Position numbers and translations under genes: made by a program. A model generated the notes under the pieces. It was not told the origin of the DNA. It ran no database searches and saw only the letters and a list, made by a program, of their open reading frames with translations. Positions 42,930-53,670 of a DNA stretch of 64,000 nucleotides are shown here, one piece after another (the first letter of the stretch is position 1; each line of letters opens with the position of its first letter). The stretch comes from Winogradskyella sediminis (GTDB lineage Bacteria > Bacteroidota > Bacteroidia > Flavobacteriales > Flavobacteriaceae), in contig NZ_QUNH01000004.1 of the NCBI RefSeq assembly GCF_003387355.1, positions 62,001-126,000 of the forward strand. The letters are read 5' to 3'.

Positions 42930-44618
42930 TTAAAAGGTAGCTGTCAAACTTAAATGCACTTTAGAATCCGATAATTTAAATTGTCGGTTTTCTGTTTTTC
43001 CGCTAGAATAATTTAAACGAAATAGCCCTGCATTGGTAAGTAAACCTAGGCCAAATCCAAAACCAAAAAGTTTCTCCTTGCTTTCTGTAAGTTTATTTTC
43101 AAAATAGGCAGCATCTAGTACTGAGTGTATATATAGTGCAGAGCCTAAACGGTAACGGTATTCCGTGCTTAATACGCCGTATAGATTTGCAACTAAGCTG
43201 TTTTCTTCGAATCCTCTGATAGAGTTAATACCGCCAAATCGAAACATTTCATTATCTAAATAATTATCGGAAACGAGCGTAGCACCGTTTAGTCTTGCGT
43301 AAATGCTATTTCTTAAATTAAGATTAAATACCTTATATGTATCTATGGTAAATATGCTTTGCTTTTGGGAGGCAATATCATCGGTTCTGTTTCCAAACCC
43401 TGAAGAAAAGTCGAACCAAAAATTCACAGGAAATAATGGGTCGTAAAATTGAGGTTTTGTATAGTTGTAATGAACCGTGTAATAATTGGATTTGTAATCG
43501 TTAAGGATGTCTGTATCATTTTCGAGCAAATTGGTAGATGTGGTTGTGTTAATTCCGATACCTACTTTGTGCTTCGCGTTTACCAAATAATTTAGTTTCG
43601 CATATTGTTTGGCTGTTAAAAATGTAGAATCTTTTCTAAAAATATTAAGTCCAACTTGCAATCCAATTGGAGAGTTAAATAGATAAGGTAAATCTGCATC
43701 GACATTAAATGTTTGCTGATCTATTTCATCACTTTTGTAAAAAAGGTTCAGCGTTTCACCGTAGTTTAAATTGTTAATTAGCCTTAGGTCTATATACCCG
43801 TCAAACTCAAGTTTATTGGTGTTTTCATTGGAGCCAAAGCCTAGGAAGCCGTCAAAATTATTGGTTTTAGTTTTTTCTACATATATATATAGTGTTGTAG
43901 AGTCTTGGGTAAATAATACTTCTGGTTCTTTAATTTTAGAGGCAAAACGCAATTCACTTAATAAATCTATTTTGTCTCTTATAGCATTTAGGTTGAAAGA
44001 TTTTTCTGTTTTCAACTTCATATAATGTTTTATATAAGACTTCGGGAATTTTTCGTAACCTTTAATTATTATTTTATCTAATTGCCTTTTTTTATTAGAA
44101 ATAATTTCTAAATCGGCCTCAATTAAATCAGAGTTTAATTTAGATACATTTATAAGTTGTAAGGACGAAAATGGGTCACCTTCAGAAGCCATTCTAGTAT
44201 TTAAGTTTTTTAAATACGGTTCTACTTCAGCGATGTCTAAGTCAAAAAATCTATGAGTTGAATTATAAGAAATGTCATTTAATAATTCGGTGTTAAAAGT
44301 TGCATCATAATAAATTCTTATTCTAGGTACTCTTTTTCCAATAAAAAAATGAGCTTCAAAGAGAGAATCATTTTTTCTTATCACTTTACGAATCGTATTA
44401 TCAATATAGCCGAGTTTACTTAAAGTTTTTGAAAGTACTTTAATTTCCGTTTGTATCCCTTTGTAGTTATTAAATGTGTCTTTGTAACCTATTGAGTCGA
44501 TAAGTGTGGTTGAGAGGTTGTTTTCACCAGAAATCTTTAGATGAATAGATTGCGCCATGCTCTCACTTACGAGTATCAAAAGAAATGTAGTAAAAATAAT
44601 ACGGCAGTAAAACGACAT
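42930..44618 (-). CDS. Omp85-family outer membrane protein (TamA/FhaC/BamA-like)
   Basis: 562 residues with a signal peptide (IIFTTFLLILVSESMAQ). Residues about 25-230 look like two POTRA-type domains (DLEIISNKKRQLDKIIIKGY, KSYIKHYMKLKTEKSFNLN). The C-terminal half is a 16-strand-type barrel with the conserved surface-lock motif RFGGINSIRGFEENS (about residue 470), typical of Omp85 proteins. It ends VHLSLTATF with a terminal Phe. BamA is usually longer and lies elsewhere in Flavobacteriaceae, so this is more likely a TamA-like translocation factor or a single-purpose assembly factor. It is divergent from rpsL. Confidence 0.85.
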   Translation of the reverse strand: MSFYCRIIFTTFLLILVSESMAQSIHLKISGENNLSTTLIDSIGYKDTFNNYKGIQTEIKVLSKTLSKLGYIDNTIRKVIRKNDSLFEAHFFIGKRVPRIRIYYDATFNTELLNDISYNSTHRFFDLDIAEVEPYLKNLNTRMASEGDPFSSLQLINVSKLNSDLIEADLEIISNKKRQLDKIIIKGYEKFPKSYIKHYMKLKTEKSFNLNAIRDKIDLLSELRFASKIKEPEVLFTQDSTTLYIYVEKTKTNNFDGFLGFGSNENTNKLEFDGYIDLRLINNLNYGETLNLFYKSDEIDQQTFNVDADLPYLFNSPIGLQVGLNIFRKDSTFLTAKQYAKLNYLVNAKHKVGIGINTTTSTNLLENDTDILNDYKSNYYTVHYNYTKPQFYDPLFPVNFWFDFSSGFGNRTDDIASQKQSIFTIDTYKVFNLNLRNSIYARLNGATLVSDNYLDNEMFRFGGINSIRGFEENSLVANLYGVLSTEYRYRLGSALYIHSVLDAAYFENKLTESKEKLFGFGFGLGLLTNAGLFRLNYSSGKTENRQFKLSDSKVHLSLTATF

Positions 44619-44721
44619 GAATACGATATAAAACTAGTCTTATAGTAACGTAAAAATAAGCGATATTATATAGTGAAGGAATTAAAGTTTGTAAATCTTT
44701 TAAAAATTAATTCTCAAGTAT

Positions 44722-44751
44722 TTGAATAATAGATATTAATTAGTACATTTG
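44722..44751 (+). promoter_or_regulatory. Promoter of the rpsL-led ribosomal operon
   Basis: TTG at 44722-44724 and TACATTTG at 44744-44751 are separated by 19 bases, an exact fit to the flavobacterial TTG-N19-TAnnTTTG promoter. The start point would be near 44756 at the base of a short leader hairpin. Confidence 0.8.
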
Positions 44752-44755
44752 CACC

Positions 44756-44769
44756 CCTCAAAAGTGAGG
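44756..44769 (+). promoter_or_regulatory. 5' leader hairpin of the rpsL operon
   Basis: CCTCA (44756-44760) pairs with TGAGG (44765-44769) over AAAG, at or next to the predicted transcript 5' end, 26 bases before the rpsL ATG. It may stabilise the mRNA or be a control site. Confidence 0.4.
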
Positions 44770-44795
44770 ATTAATAAAATTTTATATAGAAATAT

Positions 44796-45170
44796 ATGCC
44801 AACAATTTCACAATTAGTACGAAAAGGAAGAGCCAAAATAACCAAGAAGAGTAAATCGGCTGCTTTAGATTCGTGTCCTCAAAGACGTGGTGTATGTACT
44901 CGTGTTTATACAACGACACCTAAGAAACCTAACTCAGCAATGCGTAAGGTGGCAAGGGTTCGTTTAACAAACGGAAACGAAGTAAATGCATACATTGGTG
45001 GAGAAGGTCACAATTTACAAGAGCACTCGATAGTATTGGTTAGAGGTGGAAGGGTAAAAGATTTACCAGGAGTTAGATATCACATCGTTCGTGGTGCTTT
45101 AGATACAGCAGGTGTATCAGGAAGAACACAGCGTAGATCTAAGTATGGTGCAAAACGCCCTAAGAAGTAA
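44796..45170 (+). CDS. rpsL: 30S ribosomal protein S12
   Basis: 124 residues. The decoding-centre loop [19 protein letters not shown] is intact with Lys43 and Lys44 (the streptomycin-sensitive lysine is unmodified in sequence), and the second loop [10 protein letters not shown] is present. The C-terminus is the usual Lys/Arg-rich tail. It is the first gene after the strong promoter at 44722-44751, followed by rpsG and fusA as in the classical str operon. Confidence 0.98.
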   Translation: MPTISQLVRKGRAKITKKSKSAALDSCPQRRGVCTRVYTTTPKKPNSAMRKVARVRLTNGNEVNAYIGGEGHNLQEHSIVLVRGGRVKDLPGVRYHIVRGALDTAGVSGRTQRRSKYGAKRPKK

Positions 45171-45192
45171 TTAAAAACTTTAAGAAGAAGAC

Positions 45193-45669
45193 ATGAGAAA
45201 AAGAGCAGCAAAAAAGAGACCGCTTTTACCAGATCCAAAATTCAATGATCAGTTAGTAACACGTTTTGTTAACATGATGATGTGGGACGGTAAGAAGTCT
45301 GTAGCTTTTAAAGTATTCTATGATGCAATTGATATTGTTGAACAGAAAAAGAATGATGACGAAAAAACAGCTTTAGAGATTTGGAAAGAAGCTTTATCAA
45401 ATGTGATGCCTCACGTAGAAGTGCGTAGTCGTCGTGTTGGTGGTGCTACATTCCAGATTCCAATGCAGATTCGTCCAGATCGTAAGGTTTCTACTGCGAT
45501 GAAATGGTTAATTAGCTTTTCGCGTAAAAGAAACGAAAAATCTATGGCGCAACGTTTGGCCGCAGAAGTATTAGCTGCAGCTAAAGAAGAAGGGGCAGCT
45601 GTTAAGAAAAGAACAGATACTCATAAGATGGCAGAAGCAAATAAAGCATTCTCACACTTTAGATTTTAA
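45193..45669 (+). CDS. rpsG: 30S ribosomal protein S7
   Basis: 158 residues. S7 signatures are [20 protein letters not shown] near the N-terminus and [20 protein letters not shown] in the middle, followed by [19 protein letters not shown]. It organises the 3' domain of 16S rRNA and contacts the E-site tRNA. It lies 22 bases after rpsL with an AAGAAGAAG purine run before the ATG, and three bases before fusA. Confidence 0.98.
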   Translation: MRKRAAKKRPLLPDPKFNDQLVTRFVNMMMWDGKKSVAFKVFYDAIDIVEQKKNDDEKTALEIWKEALSNVMPHVEVRSRRVGGATFQIPMQIRPDRKVSTAMKWLISFSRKRNEKSMAQRLAAEVLAAAKEEGAAVKKRTDTHKMAEANKAFSHFRF

Positions 45670-45672
45670 GAA

Positions 45673-47799
45673 ATGGCAAGAGATTTAAAACTTACAAGAA
45701 ATATAGGAATTGCAGCTCATATTGATGCTGGTAAAACAACAACAACAGAGCGTATTCTTTTTTATACGGGTGTTTCACACAAAATTGGAGAAGTGCATGA
45801 TGGTGCTTCTACAATGGACTGGATGGAGCAAGAAGCGGAAAGAGGTATTACAATTACTTCTGCAGCTACAACTTGTGACTGGACGTTCCCTAAAGAAAAT
45901 GGTCAGCCAACAGCAGATGCTCAGGATTACCATTTTAACATTATTGATACTCCTGGTCACGTGGATTTTACGGTAGAAGTTAACCGTTCATTACGTGTAT
46001 TAGATGGTTTAGTATTCTTATTTAGTGCAGTTGATGGTGTTGAGCCACAATCTGAAACTAACTGGAGACTAGCGGATAATTATAAAGTTCCAAGAATTGG
46101 ATTCGTTAATAAAATGGACCGTCAAGGATCTGACTTTTTAGGAGTTTGTCAGCAGGTTAAAGATATGTTGAAGTCTAACGCAGTGCCAATTGTATTAAAC
46201 ATTGGTGATGAGATGGACTTTAAAGGTATTGTAGATTTAGTTAAAAATAGAGCTATCGTATGGCATGATGATAACTATGGTTCTACTTTCGACGTTGTTG
46301 ATATTCCTGAAGATATGAAAGATGAAGTACGTAAATACCGTGCTTTATTAATCGAAGAAGTTGCAAGTTACGATGAGAACTTATTAGAGAAGTTCATGGA
46401 AGATGAAGATTCTATTACAGAAGAAGAAGTGCACGCTGCACTTAGAGCTGCTGTAATGGATATGGCTATTATACCAATGGTATGTGGTTCTTCATTTAAG
46501 AATAAAGGTGTTCAGTTCTTATTAGATGCTGTATGTCGTTATTTACCATCACCTTTAGATAGAGATAGTGTAATTGGTACTAATCCAGATACAGATGCAG
46601 AAGAAAGACGTAAGCCTTCAGTAGATGAGCCGTTTTCAGCTTTAGCGTTTAAGATTGCTACAGATCCTTTCGTAGGGCGTTTAGCATTCTTTAGAGCGTA
46701 TTCTGGTCGTTTAGATGCTGGTTCTTATATCTTAAATAACCGTTCAGGTAAGAAAGAGCGTATCTCTCGTATCTATCAAATGCACTCTAACAAACAAAAT
46801 GCTATCGATTTTATTGAAGCAGGAGATATTGGAGCTGCAGTAGGATTTAAAGATATTAAGACTGGTGATACCATGTCTGATGAAAAACATCCTATCGTTT
46901 TAGAATCTATGGATTTCCCTGATCCGGTAATTGGTATCGCGGTTGAGCCTAAAACTAAAGCAGATGTTGATAAAATGGGGATGGCTTTAGCTAAATTAGC
47001 TGAAGAAGATCCTACATTTACAGCGAGAACTGATGAGTCATCAGGACAAACAATTATATCAGGTATGGGTGAGCTTCACTTAGATATTATTGTAGATCGT
47101 TTAAAAAGAGAATTTAAAGTTGAGGTTAACCAAGGTCAACCACAAGTAGAATATAAAGAAGCTATCACAAGAGCTGCTGATCATAGAGAAGTTTATAAGA
47201 AACAATCTGGTGGTCGTGGTAAGTTTGCTGATATTGTATTTACAGTAGAGCCAGCAGAAGAAGGAAAAGTAGGTTTAGAGTTCGTATCTGAAATAAAAGG
47301 TGGTAACGTTCCTAAAGAATTTATACCTTCTATTGAAAAAGGATTTAAAATGGCTATGGTCAATGGTCCTTTAGCAGGTTACGAAGTAGATGCTATGAAA
47401 GTTACACTTAAGGATGGATCTTACCACGATGTGGATTCGGATCAACTATCTTTTGAGTTGGCTGCAAAATTAGGATTTAAAAATGCTGCAAAAGCTGCAA
47501 AAGCTGTAATAATGGAGCCAATCATGAAGCTTGAGGTAATTACACCTGAAGAAAACATGGGTGATATTGTTGGAGATTTAAATAGAAGAAGAGGTCAAGT
47601 AAGTGACATGGGAGATAGAGCTGGTGCAAAAACTGTAAAAGCTACTGTTCCATTATCTGAAATGTTTGGATATGTTACAACATTAAGAACATTATCTTCA
47701 GGTAGAGCAACATCAACAATGGAATTTTCTCACTATGCTGAAACACCTTCAAATATATCTGAAGAAGTAATCAAAGCAGCTAAAGGAGTTGAATCGTAA
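45673..47799 (+). CDS. fusA: Elongation factor G
   Basis: 708 residues. GTPase motifs are [17 protein letters not shown] (G1), [11 protein letters not shown] (G3) and VNKMDRQG (G4). Domain II and the domain IV segment [15 protein letters not shown] are present, and the domain IV-V end is [19 protein letters not shown]. It catalyses ribosomal translocation with GTP. It is followed 11 bases later by rpsJ; the usual neighbouring tuf gene is absent, as is common in this phylum. Confidence 0.98.
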   Translation: MARDLKLTRNIGIAAHIDAGKTTTTERILFYTGVSHKIGEVHDGASTMDWMEQEAERGITITSAATTCDWTFPKENGQPTADAQDYHFNIIDTPGHVDFTVEVNRSLRVLDGLVFLFSAVDGVEPQSETNWRLADNYKVPRIGFVNKMDRQGSDFLGVCQQVKDMLKSNAVPIVLNIGDEMDFKGIVDLVKNRAIVWHDDNYGSTFDVVDIPEDMKDEVRKYRALLIEEVASYDENLLEKFMEDEDSITEEEVHAALRAAVMDMAIIPMVCGSSFKNKGVQFLLDAVCRYLPSPLDRDSVIGTNPDTDAEERRKPSVDEPFSALAFKIATDPFVGRLAFFRAYSGRLDAGSYILNNRSGKKERISRIYQMHSNKQNAIDFIEAGDIGAAVGFKDIKTGDTMSDEKHPIVLESMDFPDPVIGIAVEPKTKADVDKMGMALAKLAEEDPTFTARTDESSGQTIISGMGELHLDIIVDRLKREFKVEVNQGQPQVEYKEAITRAADHREVYKKQSGGRGKFADIVFTVEPAEEGKVGLEFVSEIKGGNVPKEFIPSIEKGFKMAMVNGPLAGYEVDAMKVTLKDGSYHDVDSDQLSFELAAKLGFKNAAKAAKAVIMEPIMKLEVITPEENMGDIVGDLNRRRGQVSDMGDRAGAKTVKATVPLSEMFGYVTTLRTLSSGRATSTMEFSHYAETPSNISEEVIKAAKGVES

Positions 47800-47810
47800 A
47801 TCTTAAGAAA

Positions 47811-48116
47811 ATGAGTCAAAAAATCAGAATAAAATTAAAATCTTACGATCACAACTTGGTGGATAAGTCTGCTGATAAGATTGTAAAAACAGTAAAAAGT
47901 ACAGGTGCAGTTGTAACAGGGCCAATTCCTTTACCAACACACAAAAAGATTTTCACTGTATTGCGTTCACCACACGTAAATAAGAAGTCTAGAGAACAAT
48001 TTCAATTAAGCTCTTATAAGCGTTTATTAGATATTTACTCTTCATCTTCTAAAACAATTGATGCTTTAATGAAGCTTGAATTACCAAGTGGAGTAGAAGT
48101 TGAGATCAAGGTGTAA
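47811..48116 (+). CDS. rpsJ: 30S ribosomal protein S10
   Basis: 101 residues. [40 protein letters not shown] and [14 protein letters not shown] are standard S10 segments. It is the first gene of the S10 group but is separated from rplC by a 125-base gap with a strong hairpin, an unusual division point within this operon. Confidence 0.97.
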   Translation: MSQKIRIKLKSYDHNLVDKSADKIVKTVKSTGAVVTGPIPLPTHKKIFTVLRSPHVNKKSREQFQLSSYKRLLDIYSSSSKTIDALMKLELPSGVEVEIKV

Positions 48117-48169
48117 TTACACGCTAACATGTCCTAAGCTGCGAGCGAAGGAAAAACGGGAAAAAATAC

Positions 48170-48205
48170 AATTCAAGGCTGAAACGTATTTTTCAGCCTT
48201 GAATT
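48170..48205 (+). terminator. Strong hairpin between rpsJ and rplC
   Basis: AATTCAAGGCTGAAA (48170-48184) pairs perfectly with TTTCAGCCTTGAATT (48191-48205) over CGTATT. The 3' side continues TTGAATAAC, poor in T, so it may act as an attenuator or an mRNA processing/binding site rather than a full terminator. Confidence 0.6.
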
Positions 48206-48241
48206 TTGAATAACAAATAGTAATAATTAATATATATAAAT

Positions 48242-48859
48242 ATGTCTGGGTTAATTGGAAAGAAAATCGGTATGACCAGCATTTTCGATGAAAATGGAAA
48301 GAATATTCCATGTACAGTAATCGAAGCTGGACCATGTATCGTTACCCAAGTCAGAACTGAAGAAGTGGATGGTTATTCTGCCCTTCAATTAGGTTTCGAT
48401 GACGCGACAGAAAAAAGCGCTACTAAAGCAGACTTAGGTCATGCTAAAAAAGCGGGTACTTCTGTAAAACGCAAAGTTGTTGAATTCAAAGGTTTTGATT
48501 CGGAGTACAAGTTAGGTGATGCTATCACAGTAGAGCAATTTATTGAAGGAGAATTTGTAGATATCGCAGGGACTTCTAAAGGTAAAGGTTTTCAAGGTGT
48601 AGTAAAACGTCACGGATTTGGTGGTGTAGGTCAAGCGACACATGGTCAGCACAACCGTTTAAGAGCTCCAGGTTCTATTGGTGCAGCTTCTTATCCTGCG
48701 AGAGTATTCAAAGGAATGAAGATGGCCGGAAGAATGGGTGGTGAAACAGTAAAAGTTCAAAATTTAAGAGTTTACAAAGTGGTTCCAGAAAAGAACTTGC
48801 TAGTGGTAAAGGGATGTGTTCCTGGTCACAAGAATTCTTATGTAATCATTGAGAAGTAA
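48242..48859 (+). CDS. rplC: 50S ribosomal protein L3
   Basis: 205 residues. [19 protein letters not shown] at the N-terminus and the peptidyl transferase-proximal finger [20 protein letters not shown], then [20 protein letters not shown], identify L3. It is one of the first 50S assembly proteins. It starts after the hairpin at 48170-48205 and overlaps rplD by one base (TAATG), so the two are translationally coupled. Confidence 0.97.
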   Translation: MSGLIGKKIGMTSIFDENGKNIPCTVIEAGPCIVTQVRTEEVDGYSALQLGFDDATEKSATKADLGHAKKAGTSVKRKVVEFKGFDSEYKLGDAITVEQFIEGEFVDIAGTSKGKGFQGVVKRHGFGGVGQATHGQHNRLRAPGSIGAASYPARVFKGMKMAGRMGGETVKVQNLRVYKVVPEKNLLVVKGCVPGHKNSYVIIEK

Positions 48860-49488
48860 TGAAGGTAGCAGTTTTAGATATAAACGGAAAAGATACGGGT
48901 AGAAAAGCAGAGCTTTCTAAAGACGTATTCGCTATAGAGCCTAATGACCATGCTGTCTATTTAGATGTTAAGCAATACTTAGCAAATCAAAGACAAGGTA
49001 CACATAAGGCAAAAGAAAGAGGAGATATCTCTGGTAGTACACGTAAAATAAAGAAACAGAAAGGTACTGGTACTGCAAGAGCAGGTAGTATTAAGTCTGG
49101 TGTATTTAGAGGAGGTGGTCGTATGTTTGGTCCAAGACCAAGAAACTACGGTTTTAAATTAAATAAAAACGTAAAGCGATTAGCACGTAAGTCAGCCCTA
49201 AGTATTAAAGCAAATGATAAGTCAATTTTAGTGATGGAAGACTTCAATTTTGAAGCACCAAAAACTAAAAATTTCCTTAATGTTTTAAAGGCTTTAGAGG
49301 TTGAAAACAAAAAATCTCTTATTGTGTTGGGAGGTACAAATAATAATGTATATTTGTCATCACGCAATTTTAAAGGTTCTGAAGTGGTAACTGCTTCAGA
49401 ATTAAGTACTTATAAGATTATGAATGCTAATAAAGTTATTCTAATTGAAAGTGCATTAGAAGGAATTGAATCGAATTTAAGTAAGTAG
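48859..49488 (+). CDS. rplD: 50S ribosomal protein L4
   Basis: 209 residues. [20 protein letters not shown] and [19 protein letters not shown] are the exit-tunnel extension of L4; the C-terminal fold ends with [17 protein letters not shown]. In E. coli L4 also represses its own operon through a leader hairpin; the hairpin upstream of rplC could be a comparable site but this is not shown by sequence alone. Confidence 0.97.
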   Translation: MKVAVLDINGKDTGRKAELSKDVFAIEPNDHAVYLDVKQYLANQRQGTHKAKERGDISGSTRKIKKQKGTGTARAGSIKSGVFRGGGRMFGPRPRNYGFKLNKNVKRLARKSALSIKANDKSILVMEDFNFEAPKTKNFLNVLKALEVENKKSLIVLGGTNNNVYLSSRNFKGSEVVTASELSTYKIMNANKVILIESALEGIESNLSK

Positions 49489-49493
49489 AACAG

Positions 49494-49784
49494 ATGAGTA
49501 TCTTAAAAAAACCGATAATCACAGAAAAAGCAACCATGCAAAGTGAGTTGTTAAATGCGTATGCATTTGAAGTGAGCACAAAGGCGAACAAGGTAGAAAT
49601 CAAAAAAGCGGTGGAAGCTGCTTATGGAGTTTCTGTTGAAAAGGTTCGTACAATAAATGTCCGTCCAGATCGCAAGACTAAGTTTACAAAGACTGGTGTG
49701 CAACATGGTAAAACAAATGCTGTTAAAAAGGCAATTGTACAACTGGCGGAAGGTGAAACAATAGATTTATACACTAACATGTAA
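49494..49784 (+). CDS. rplW: 50S ribosomal protein L23
   Basis: 96 residues. MSILKKPIITEKATMQSELL and VEIKKAVEAAYGVSVEKVRT followed by NVRPDRKTKFTKTG are L23 segments. It sits at the tunnel exit and docks trigger factor and SRP. It starts 5 bases after rplD. Confidence 0.96.
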   Translation: MSILKKPIITEKATMQSELLNAYAFEVSTKANKVEIKKAVEAAYGVSVEKVRTINVRPDRKTKFTKTGVQHGKTNAVKKAIVQLAEGETIDLYTNM

Positions 49785-49796
49785 TTTTAGACATTA

Positions 49797-50624
49797 ATGT
49801 CAGTAAGAAAATTAAAACCGATCACATCAGGTCAGCGATTTAGAGTAGTTAATGGATTTGACGCCATTACTACTGATAAGCCGGAGAAAAGCTTGCTTGC
49901 TCCGAAAAAGAGATCTGGTGGTAGAAACAGTCAAGGAAAAATGACCATACGCCAAGTGGGTGGAGGTCATAAGAAAAGGTATCGTATTATCGATTTCAAA
50001 CGTAACAAAGCGGGAGTTCCTGCAGAAGTTAAGACTATTGAGTACGATCCCAACAGAACAGCATTTATTGCTTTATTAAACTATCAAGATGGTGAGAAAC
50101 GTTATGTTATTGCTCAAAATGGTTTACAAGTAGGGCAAAATATAGTGTCTGGTGAAAAGGGTATCGCTCCAGAAATTGGAAACGCAATGCCTTTAAGTGA
50201 AATACCATTAGGAACAATTATTTCTTGTATAGAGTTACGTCCTGGTCAAGGTGCTGTTATGGCGCGTAGTGCAGGTGCTTTTGCTCAGTTAATGGCAAGA
50301 GGTGATAAATTTGCTACTGTGAAGTTGCCATCAGGTGAAACTAGAATGATTTTAGTAACATGTATGGCTACTATTGGTGCGATTTCTAATTCAGATCATC
50401 AATTGTTAGTATCTGGTAAAGCAGGTAGAAGTAGATGGTTAGGAAGACGTCCAAGAGTAAGACCGGTAGTGATGAACCCGGTAGATCACCCAATGGGTGG
50501 TGGTGAAGGTAAATCTTCAGGTGGTCATCCAAGAAATAGAAACGGTGTACCTGCTAAAGGTTACAGAACGCGTTCTAAGACAAAGGCGAGTAATAAGTAT
50601 ATTGTAGAACGTAGAAAGAAATAA
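49797..50624 (+). CDS. rplB: 50S ribosomal protein L2
   Basis: 275 residues. [20 protein letters not shown], the central [16 protein letters not shown], and the C-terminal [19 protein letters not shown] with the essential histidine near the peptidyl transferase centre identify L2. It lies 12 bases after rplW. Confidence 0.98.
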   Translation: MSVRKLKPITSGQRFRVVNGFDAITTDKPEKSLLAPKKRSGGRNSQGKMTIRQVGGGHKKRYRIIDFKRNKAGVPAEVKTIEYDPNRTAFIALLNYQDGEKRYVIAQNGLQVGQNIVSGEKGIAPEIGNAMPLSEIPLGTIISCIELRPGQGAVMARSAGAFAQLMARGDKFATVKLPSGETRMILVTCMATIGAISNSDHQLLVSGKAGRSRWLGRRPRVRPVVMNPVDHPMGGGEGKSSGGHPRNRNGVPAKGYRTRSKTKASNKYIVERRKK

Positions 50625-50634
50625 TTAAGATAGT

Positions 50635-50913
50635 ATGGCACGTTCATTAAAAAAAGGACCTTATATCCACTATAAATTAGATAAGAAAGTTGCAGAGAAT
50701 GTAGCTTCAAACAAAAAGACGGTGATCAAAACTTGGTCTAGAGCTTCAATGATTTCTCCAGATTTTGTTGGGCAAACTATAGCAGTTCACAATGGTCGTC
50801 AATTTGTTCCAGTATTTGTTACTGAAAATATGGTAGGTCATAAATTAGGAGAATTTTCACCAACAAGATCGTTTAGAGGTCATGCAGGTGCTAAGAATAA
50901 AGGTAAAAAATAA
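50635..50913 (+). CDS. rpsS: 30S ribosomal protein S19
   Basis: 92 residues. [17 protein letters not shown], the conserved [13 protein letters not shown] and [17 protein letters not shown] are S19 hallmarks. It binds the 16S 3' domain with S13. Confidence 0.97.
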   Translation: MARSLKKGPYIHYKLDKKVAENVASNKKTVIKTWSRASMISPDFVGQTIAVHNGRQFVPVFVTENMVGHKLGEFSPTRSFRGHAGAKNKGKK

Positions 50914-50918
50914 GAATC

Positions 50919-51326
50919 ATGGGAAGTCGTAAAAAACAAATGGCGGAAGCTATTAAAGCCGAGAAAAAGCAGGTTGCTTTTGCAAAGCTAAATAACTGTC
51001 CTACATCTCCAAGAAAAATGCGGTTAGTAGCGGATTTAGTAAGAGGAGAAAAGGCTGAGAAAGCTCTTCAGATTCTTAGATTTAGTCAGAAAGAAGCGTC
51101 TCGTCGTTTAGAAAAACTTGTAATGTCTGCAATTGCAAACTGGCAAGCTAAAAATGAAGATGCTGATGTTGAAGAGGCTAAATTATTTATCAAAGAAATT
51201 AGAGTAGATGGTGGTTCTATGTTAAAGAGATTGCGTCCAGCACCTCAAGGTAGAGCACACAGAATTAGAAAAAGATCTAACCACGTAACTGTGGTTGTAG
51301 ATGCAATCAATAAAACACAAAGCTAA
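50919..51326 (+). CDS. rplV: 50S ribosomal protein L22
   Basis: 135 residues, with an N-terminal extension of about 18 residues ([18 protein letters not shown]) compared with the 110-residue E. coli protein. [20 protein letters not shown] and the hairpin segment [19 protein letters not shown] identify L22, which lines the exit tunnel. Confidence 0.96.
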   Translation: MGSRKKQMAEAIKAEKKQVAFAKLNNCPTSPRKMRLVADLVRGEKAEKALQILRFSQKEASRRLEKLVMSAIANWQAKNEDADVEEAKLFIKEIRVDGGSMLKRLRPAPQGRAHRIRKRSNHVTVVVDAINKTQS

Positions 51327-51335
51327 GATAGAGAT

Positions 51336-52055
51336 ATGGGACAAAAGACAAATCCAATCGGAAATCGCTTAGGAATTATCAGAGGATGGGAATCTAACTG
51401 GTACGGAGGAAACGATTATGGTGATAAACTTGCCGAAGACGATAAGATTAGAAAGTATATTCATGCTCGTCTATCTAAAGCTAGTGTAAGTAGAGTAATT
51501 ATTGAGCGTACGCTTAAACTTGTAACCGTTACTATAACTACTGCTAGACCTGGTATTATTATCGGAAAAGGTGGACAAGAAGTAGATAAGTTAAAAGAAG
51601 AGCTTAAGAAAATTACTGGCAAAGAAGTTCAATTGAACATCTTTGAAATTAAGAGACCTGAACTCGATGCGTATTTAGTAGCAGCAAGTGTTGCTCGTCA
51701 AATTGAAAGCCGAATTTCATACAGACGTGCAATTAAGATGGCTATTGCAGCTGCCATGCGTATGAATGCAGAAGGAATTAAAATTCAGATTAGTGGTCGT
51801 TTAAACGGTGCTGAAATGGCACGTTCAGAACACTATAAAGAAGGACGTATTCCTTTGTCTACTTTTAGAGCAGATATTGATTATGCTTTAGTAGAAGCAC
51901 ATACTACTTATGGTAGATTGGGCATCAAAGTTTGGATAATGAAAGGCGAGGTATATGGAAAGAGAGAACTTTCTCCATTAGTCGGTTTATCTAAACAACA
52001 AAAAGGTAAAGGTGGACGTGGTGGAAACAAGAACCAATCTCGTCGTAGAAAGTAA
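51336..52055 (+). CDS. rpsC: 30S ribosomal protein S3
   Basis: 239 residues. The KH domain reads [20 protein letters not shown]. The N-terminal [20 protein letters not shown] and the C-terminal [20 protein letters not shown] are standard S3. It helps form the mRNA entry tunnel. The tail is Lys/Arg/Gly-rich. Confidence 0.97.
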   Translation: MGQKTNPIGNRLGIIRGWESNWYGGNDYGDKLAEDDKIRKYIHARLSKASVSRVIIERTLKLVTVTITTARPGIIIGKGGQEVDKLKEELKKITGKEVQLNIFEIKRPELDAYLVAASVARQIESRISYRRAIKMAIAAAMRMNAEGIKIQISGRLNGAEMARSEHYKEGRIPLSTFRADIDYALVEAHTTYGRLGIKVWIMKGEVYGKRELSPLVGLSKQQKGKGGRGGNKNQSRRRK

Positions 52056-52075
52056 TTTTTTAAAGAAAAGACAAA

Positions 52076-52495
52076 ATGTTACAGCCTAAAAGAACAAAAT
52101 TTCGTAAGCAGCAAAAAGGACGTATGAAGGGAAATGCGGGAAGAGGTCATTTGTTATCAAATGGAACTTTCGGTATTAAATCATTAGATGCGTCATTTAT
52201 CACTGCACGCCAAATAGAAGCAGCACGTATTGCCGCTACTCGTTATATGAAAAGAGAAGGATCGTTATGGATTAAAATATTTCCGGACAAGCCTATCACA
52301 AAGAAACCTCTTGAAGTACGTATGGGTAAAGGTAAAGGTTCTGTAGAATATTGGGCAGCAGTTGTAAAACCAGGACGTATGTTATTTGAAATAAGTGGAG
52401 TGCCATTAGAAACCGCTCAAGAAGCGCTTCGATTAGCAGCTCAAAAACTTCCTGTAAAAACTAAGTTTATCATAGCTAGAGATTACGAAGCTTAA
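52076..52495 (+). CDS. rplP: 50S ribosomal protein L16
   Basis: 139 residues. [40 protein letters not shown] and [20 protein letters not shown] identify L16, which contacts tRNA in the A site. It starts 20 bases after rpsC. Confidence 0.97.
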   Translation: MLQPKRTKFRKQQKGRMKGNAGRGHLLSNGTFGIKSLDASFITARQIEAARIAATRYMKREGSLWIKIFPDKPITKKPLEVRMGKGKGSVEYWAAVVKPGRMLFEISGVPLETAQEALRLAAQKLPVKTKFIIARDYEA

Positions 52496-52507
52496 TAGAA
52501 AGATATT

Positions 52508-52699
52508 ATGAAGCAATCAGAAATTAAACAGCTTTCAACAGCTGAGTTACAAGAGAAACTTAGTGAATCTAAAAAGAGTTATACGGACCTGAAAATGGCT
52601 CATACTATTTCTCCTTTAGATAACCCAATCCAGTTACGAGTTGCACGTCGCGCAGTAGCTAGAATGGCAACAGAATTAACTAAAAGAGACGTACAATAA
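52508..52699 (+). CDS. rpmC: 50S ribosomal protein L29
   Basis: 63 residues. IKQLSTAELQEKLSESKKSY and NPIQLRVARRAVARMATEL form the two-helix L29 pattern with the R-x-x-R-R-x-I-A-R-like tail helix. The gene lies between rplP and rpsQ as usual. Confidence 0.94.
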   Translation: MKQSEIKQLSTAELQEKLSESKKSYTDLKMAHTISPLDNPIQLRVARRAVARMATELTKRDVQ

Positions 52700-52716
52700 T
52701 CGTATTCTGCTGAAAG

Positions 52717-52974
52717 ATGGAAAAAAGAAATTTAAGAAAAGAACGTATAGGGATCGTAACGAGTAACAAAATGGAGAAATCTATTGTTGTTTCTGAAGTT
52801 AAGAAGGTAAAACACCCTATGTATGGAAAATTCGTGTTAAAAACTAAGAAATATGTTGCGCACGATGAGACAAATGACTGCAACGAAGGAGATACAGTAA
52901 AGATCATGGAAACACGACCTTTAAGTAAATCTAAATGTTGGAGATTAGTAGAAATAATTGAAAGAGCGAAGTAA
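52717..52974 (+). CDS. rpsQ: 30S ribosomal protein S17
   Basis: 85 residues. [40 protein letters not shown] and [20 protein letters not shown] match S17. It is an early 16S 5'-domain binder. Three bases separate it from rplN. Confidence 0.96.
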   Translation: MEKRNLRKERIGIVTSNKMEKSIVVSEVKKVKHPMYGKFVLKTKKYVAHDETNDCNEGDTVKIMETRPLSKSKCWRLVEIIERAK

Positions 52975-52976
52975 TT

Positions 52977-53345
52977 ATGTTACAACAAGAATCAAGATTA
53001 AAAGTAGCTGATAACACTGGTGCAAAGGAAGTATTAACTATCCGTGTATTAGGTGGAACTAAAAGAAGGTATGCTTCTGTAGGTGATAAGATTGTGGTAT
53101 CTGTTAAAGATGCAACACCAAACGGGCAAATCAAAAAAGGTGCTGTATCTACAGCAGTTGTAGTTCGTACTGCTAAAGAAGTAAGACGTCCAGATGGTTC
53201 TTACATTAGATTTGACGATAATGCATGTGTACTTTTAAATCCTCAAGGGGAGATGAGAGGAACTCGTGTTTTTGGTCCTGTAGCAAGAGAACTTCGTGAT
53301 AAACAATTCATGAAAATAGTATCATTAGCACCAGAAGTGCTTTAA
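52977..53345 (+). CDS. rplN: 50S ribosomal protein L14
   Basis: 122 residues. [40 protein letters not shown] and the C-terminal [20 protein letters not shown] are textbook L14. It forms an intersubunit bridge. First gene of the classical spc group, here continuous with the S10 genes. Confidence 0.98.
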   Translation: MLQQESRLKVADNTGAKEVLTIRVLGGTKRRYASVGDKIVVSVKDATPNGQIKKGAVSTAVVVRTAKEVRRPDGSYIRFDDNACVLLNPQGEMRGTRVFGPVARELRDKQFMKIVSLAPEVL

Positions 53346-53357
53346 TTGATAAATAAA

Positions 53358-53669
53358 ATGACAAAGCTTAAAATAAAATCAGGAGATACAGTAAAAGTAA
53401 TTGCTGGTGATCACAAAGGGTCAGAAGGTAAAGTACTTAAAGTATTACTAGATAAGAACAAAGCCATCGTAGAAGGTGTAAACATGGTTAAGAAACATAC
53501 TAAACCAAGTGCACAAAATCCTCAAGGTGGTATTGTAGAGAAAGAAGCATCTATTCATATTTCTAACTTATCGTTGTTAACTTCAAAAGGAGATACAACA
53601 AGAGTTGGTTATAAAATGGATGGAGATAATAAAGTGAGATTTTCTAAAAAATCTAATGAAGTAATTTAA
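53358..53669 (+). CDS. rplX: 50S ribosomal protein L24
   Basis: 103 residues from the ATG at 53358; an in-frame TTG at 53346 abuts the L14 stop and is less likely. The KOW motif is [20 protein letters not shown], and [20 protein letters not shown] follows. L24 initiates 50S assembly. Confidence 0.96.
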   Translation: MTKLKIKSGDTVKVIAGDHKGSEGKVLKVLLDKNKAIVEGVNMVKKHTKPSAQNPQGGIVEKEASIHISNLSLLTSKGDTTRVGYKMDGDNKVRFSKKSNEVI

Positions 53670-53670
53670 T

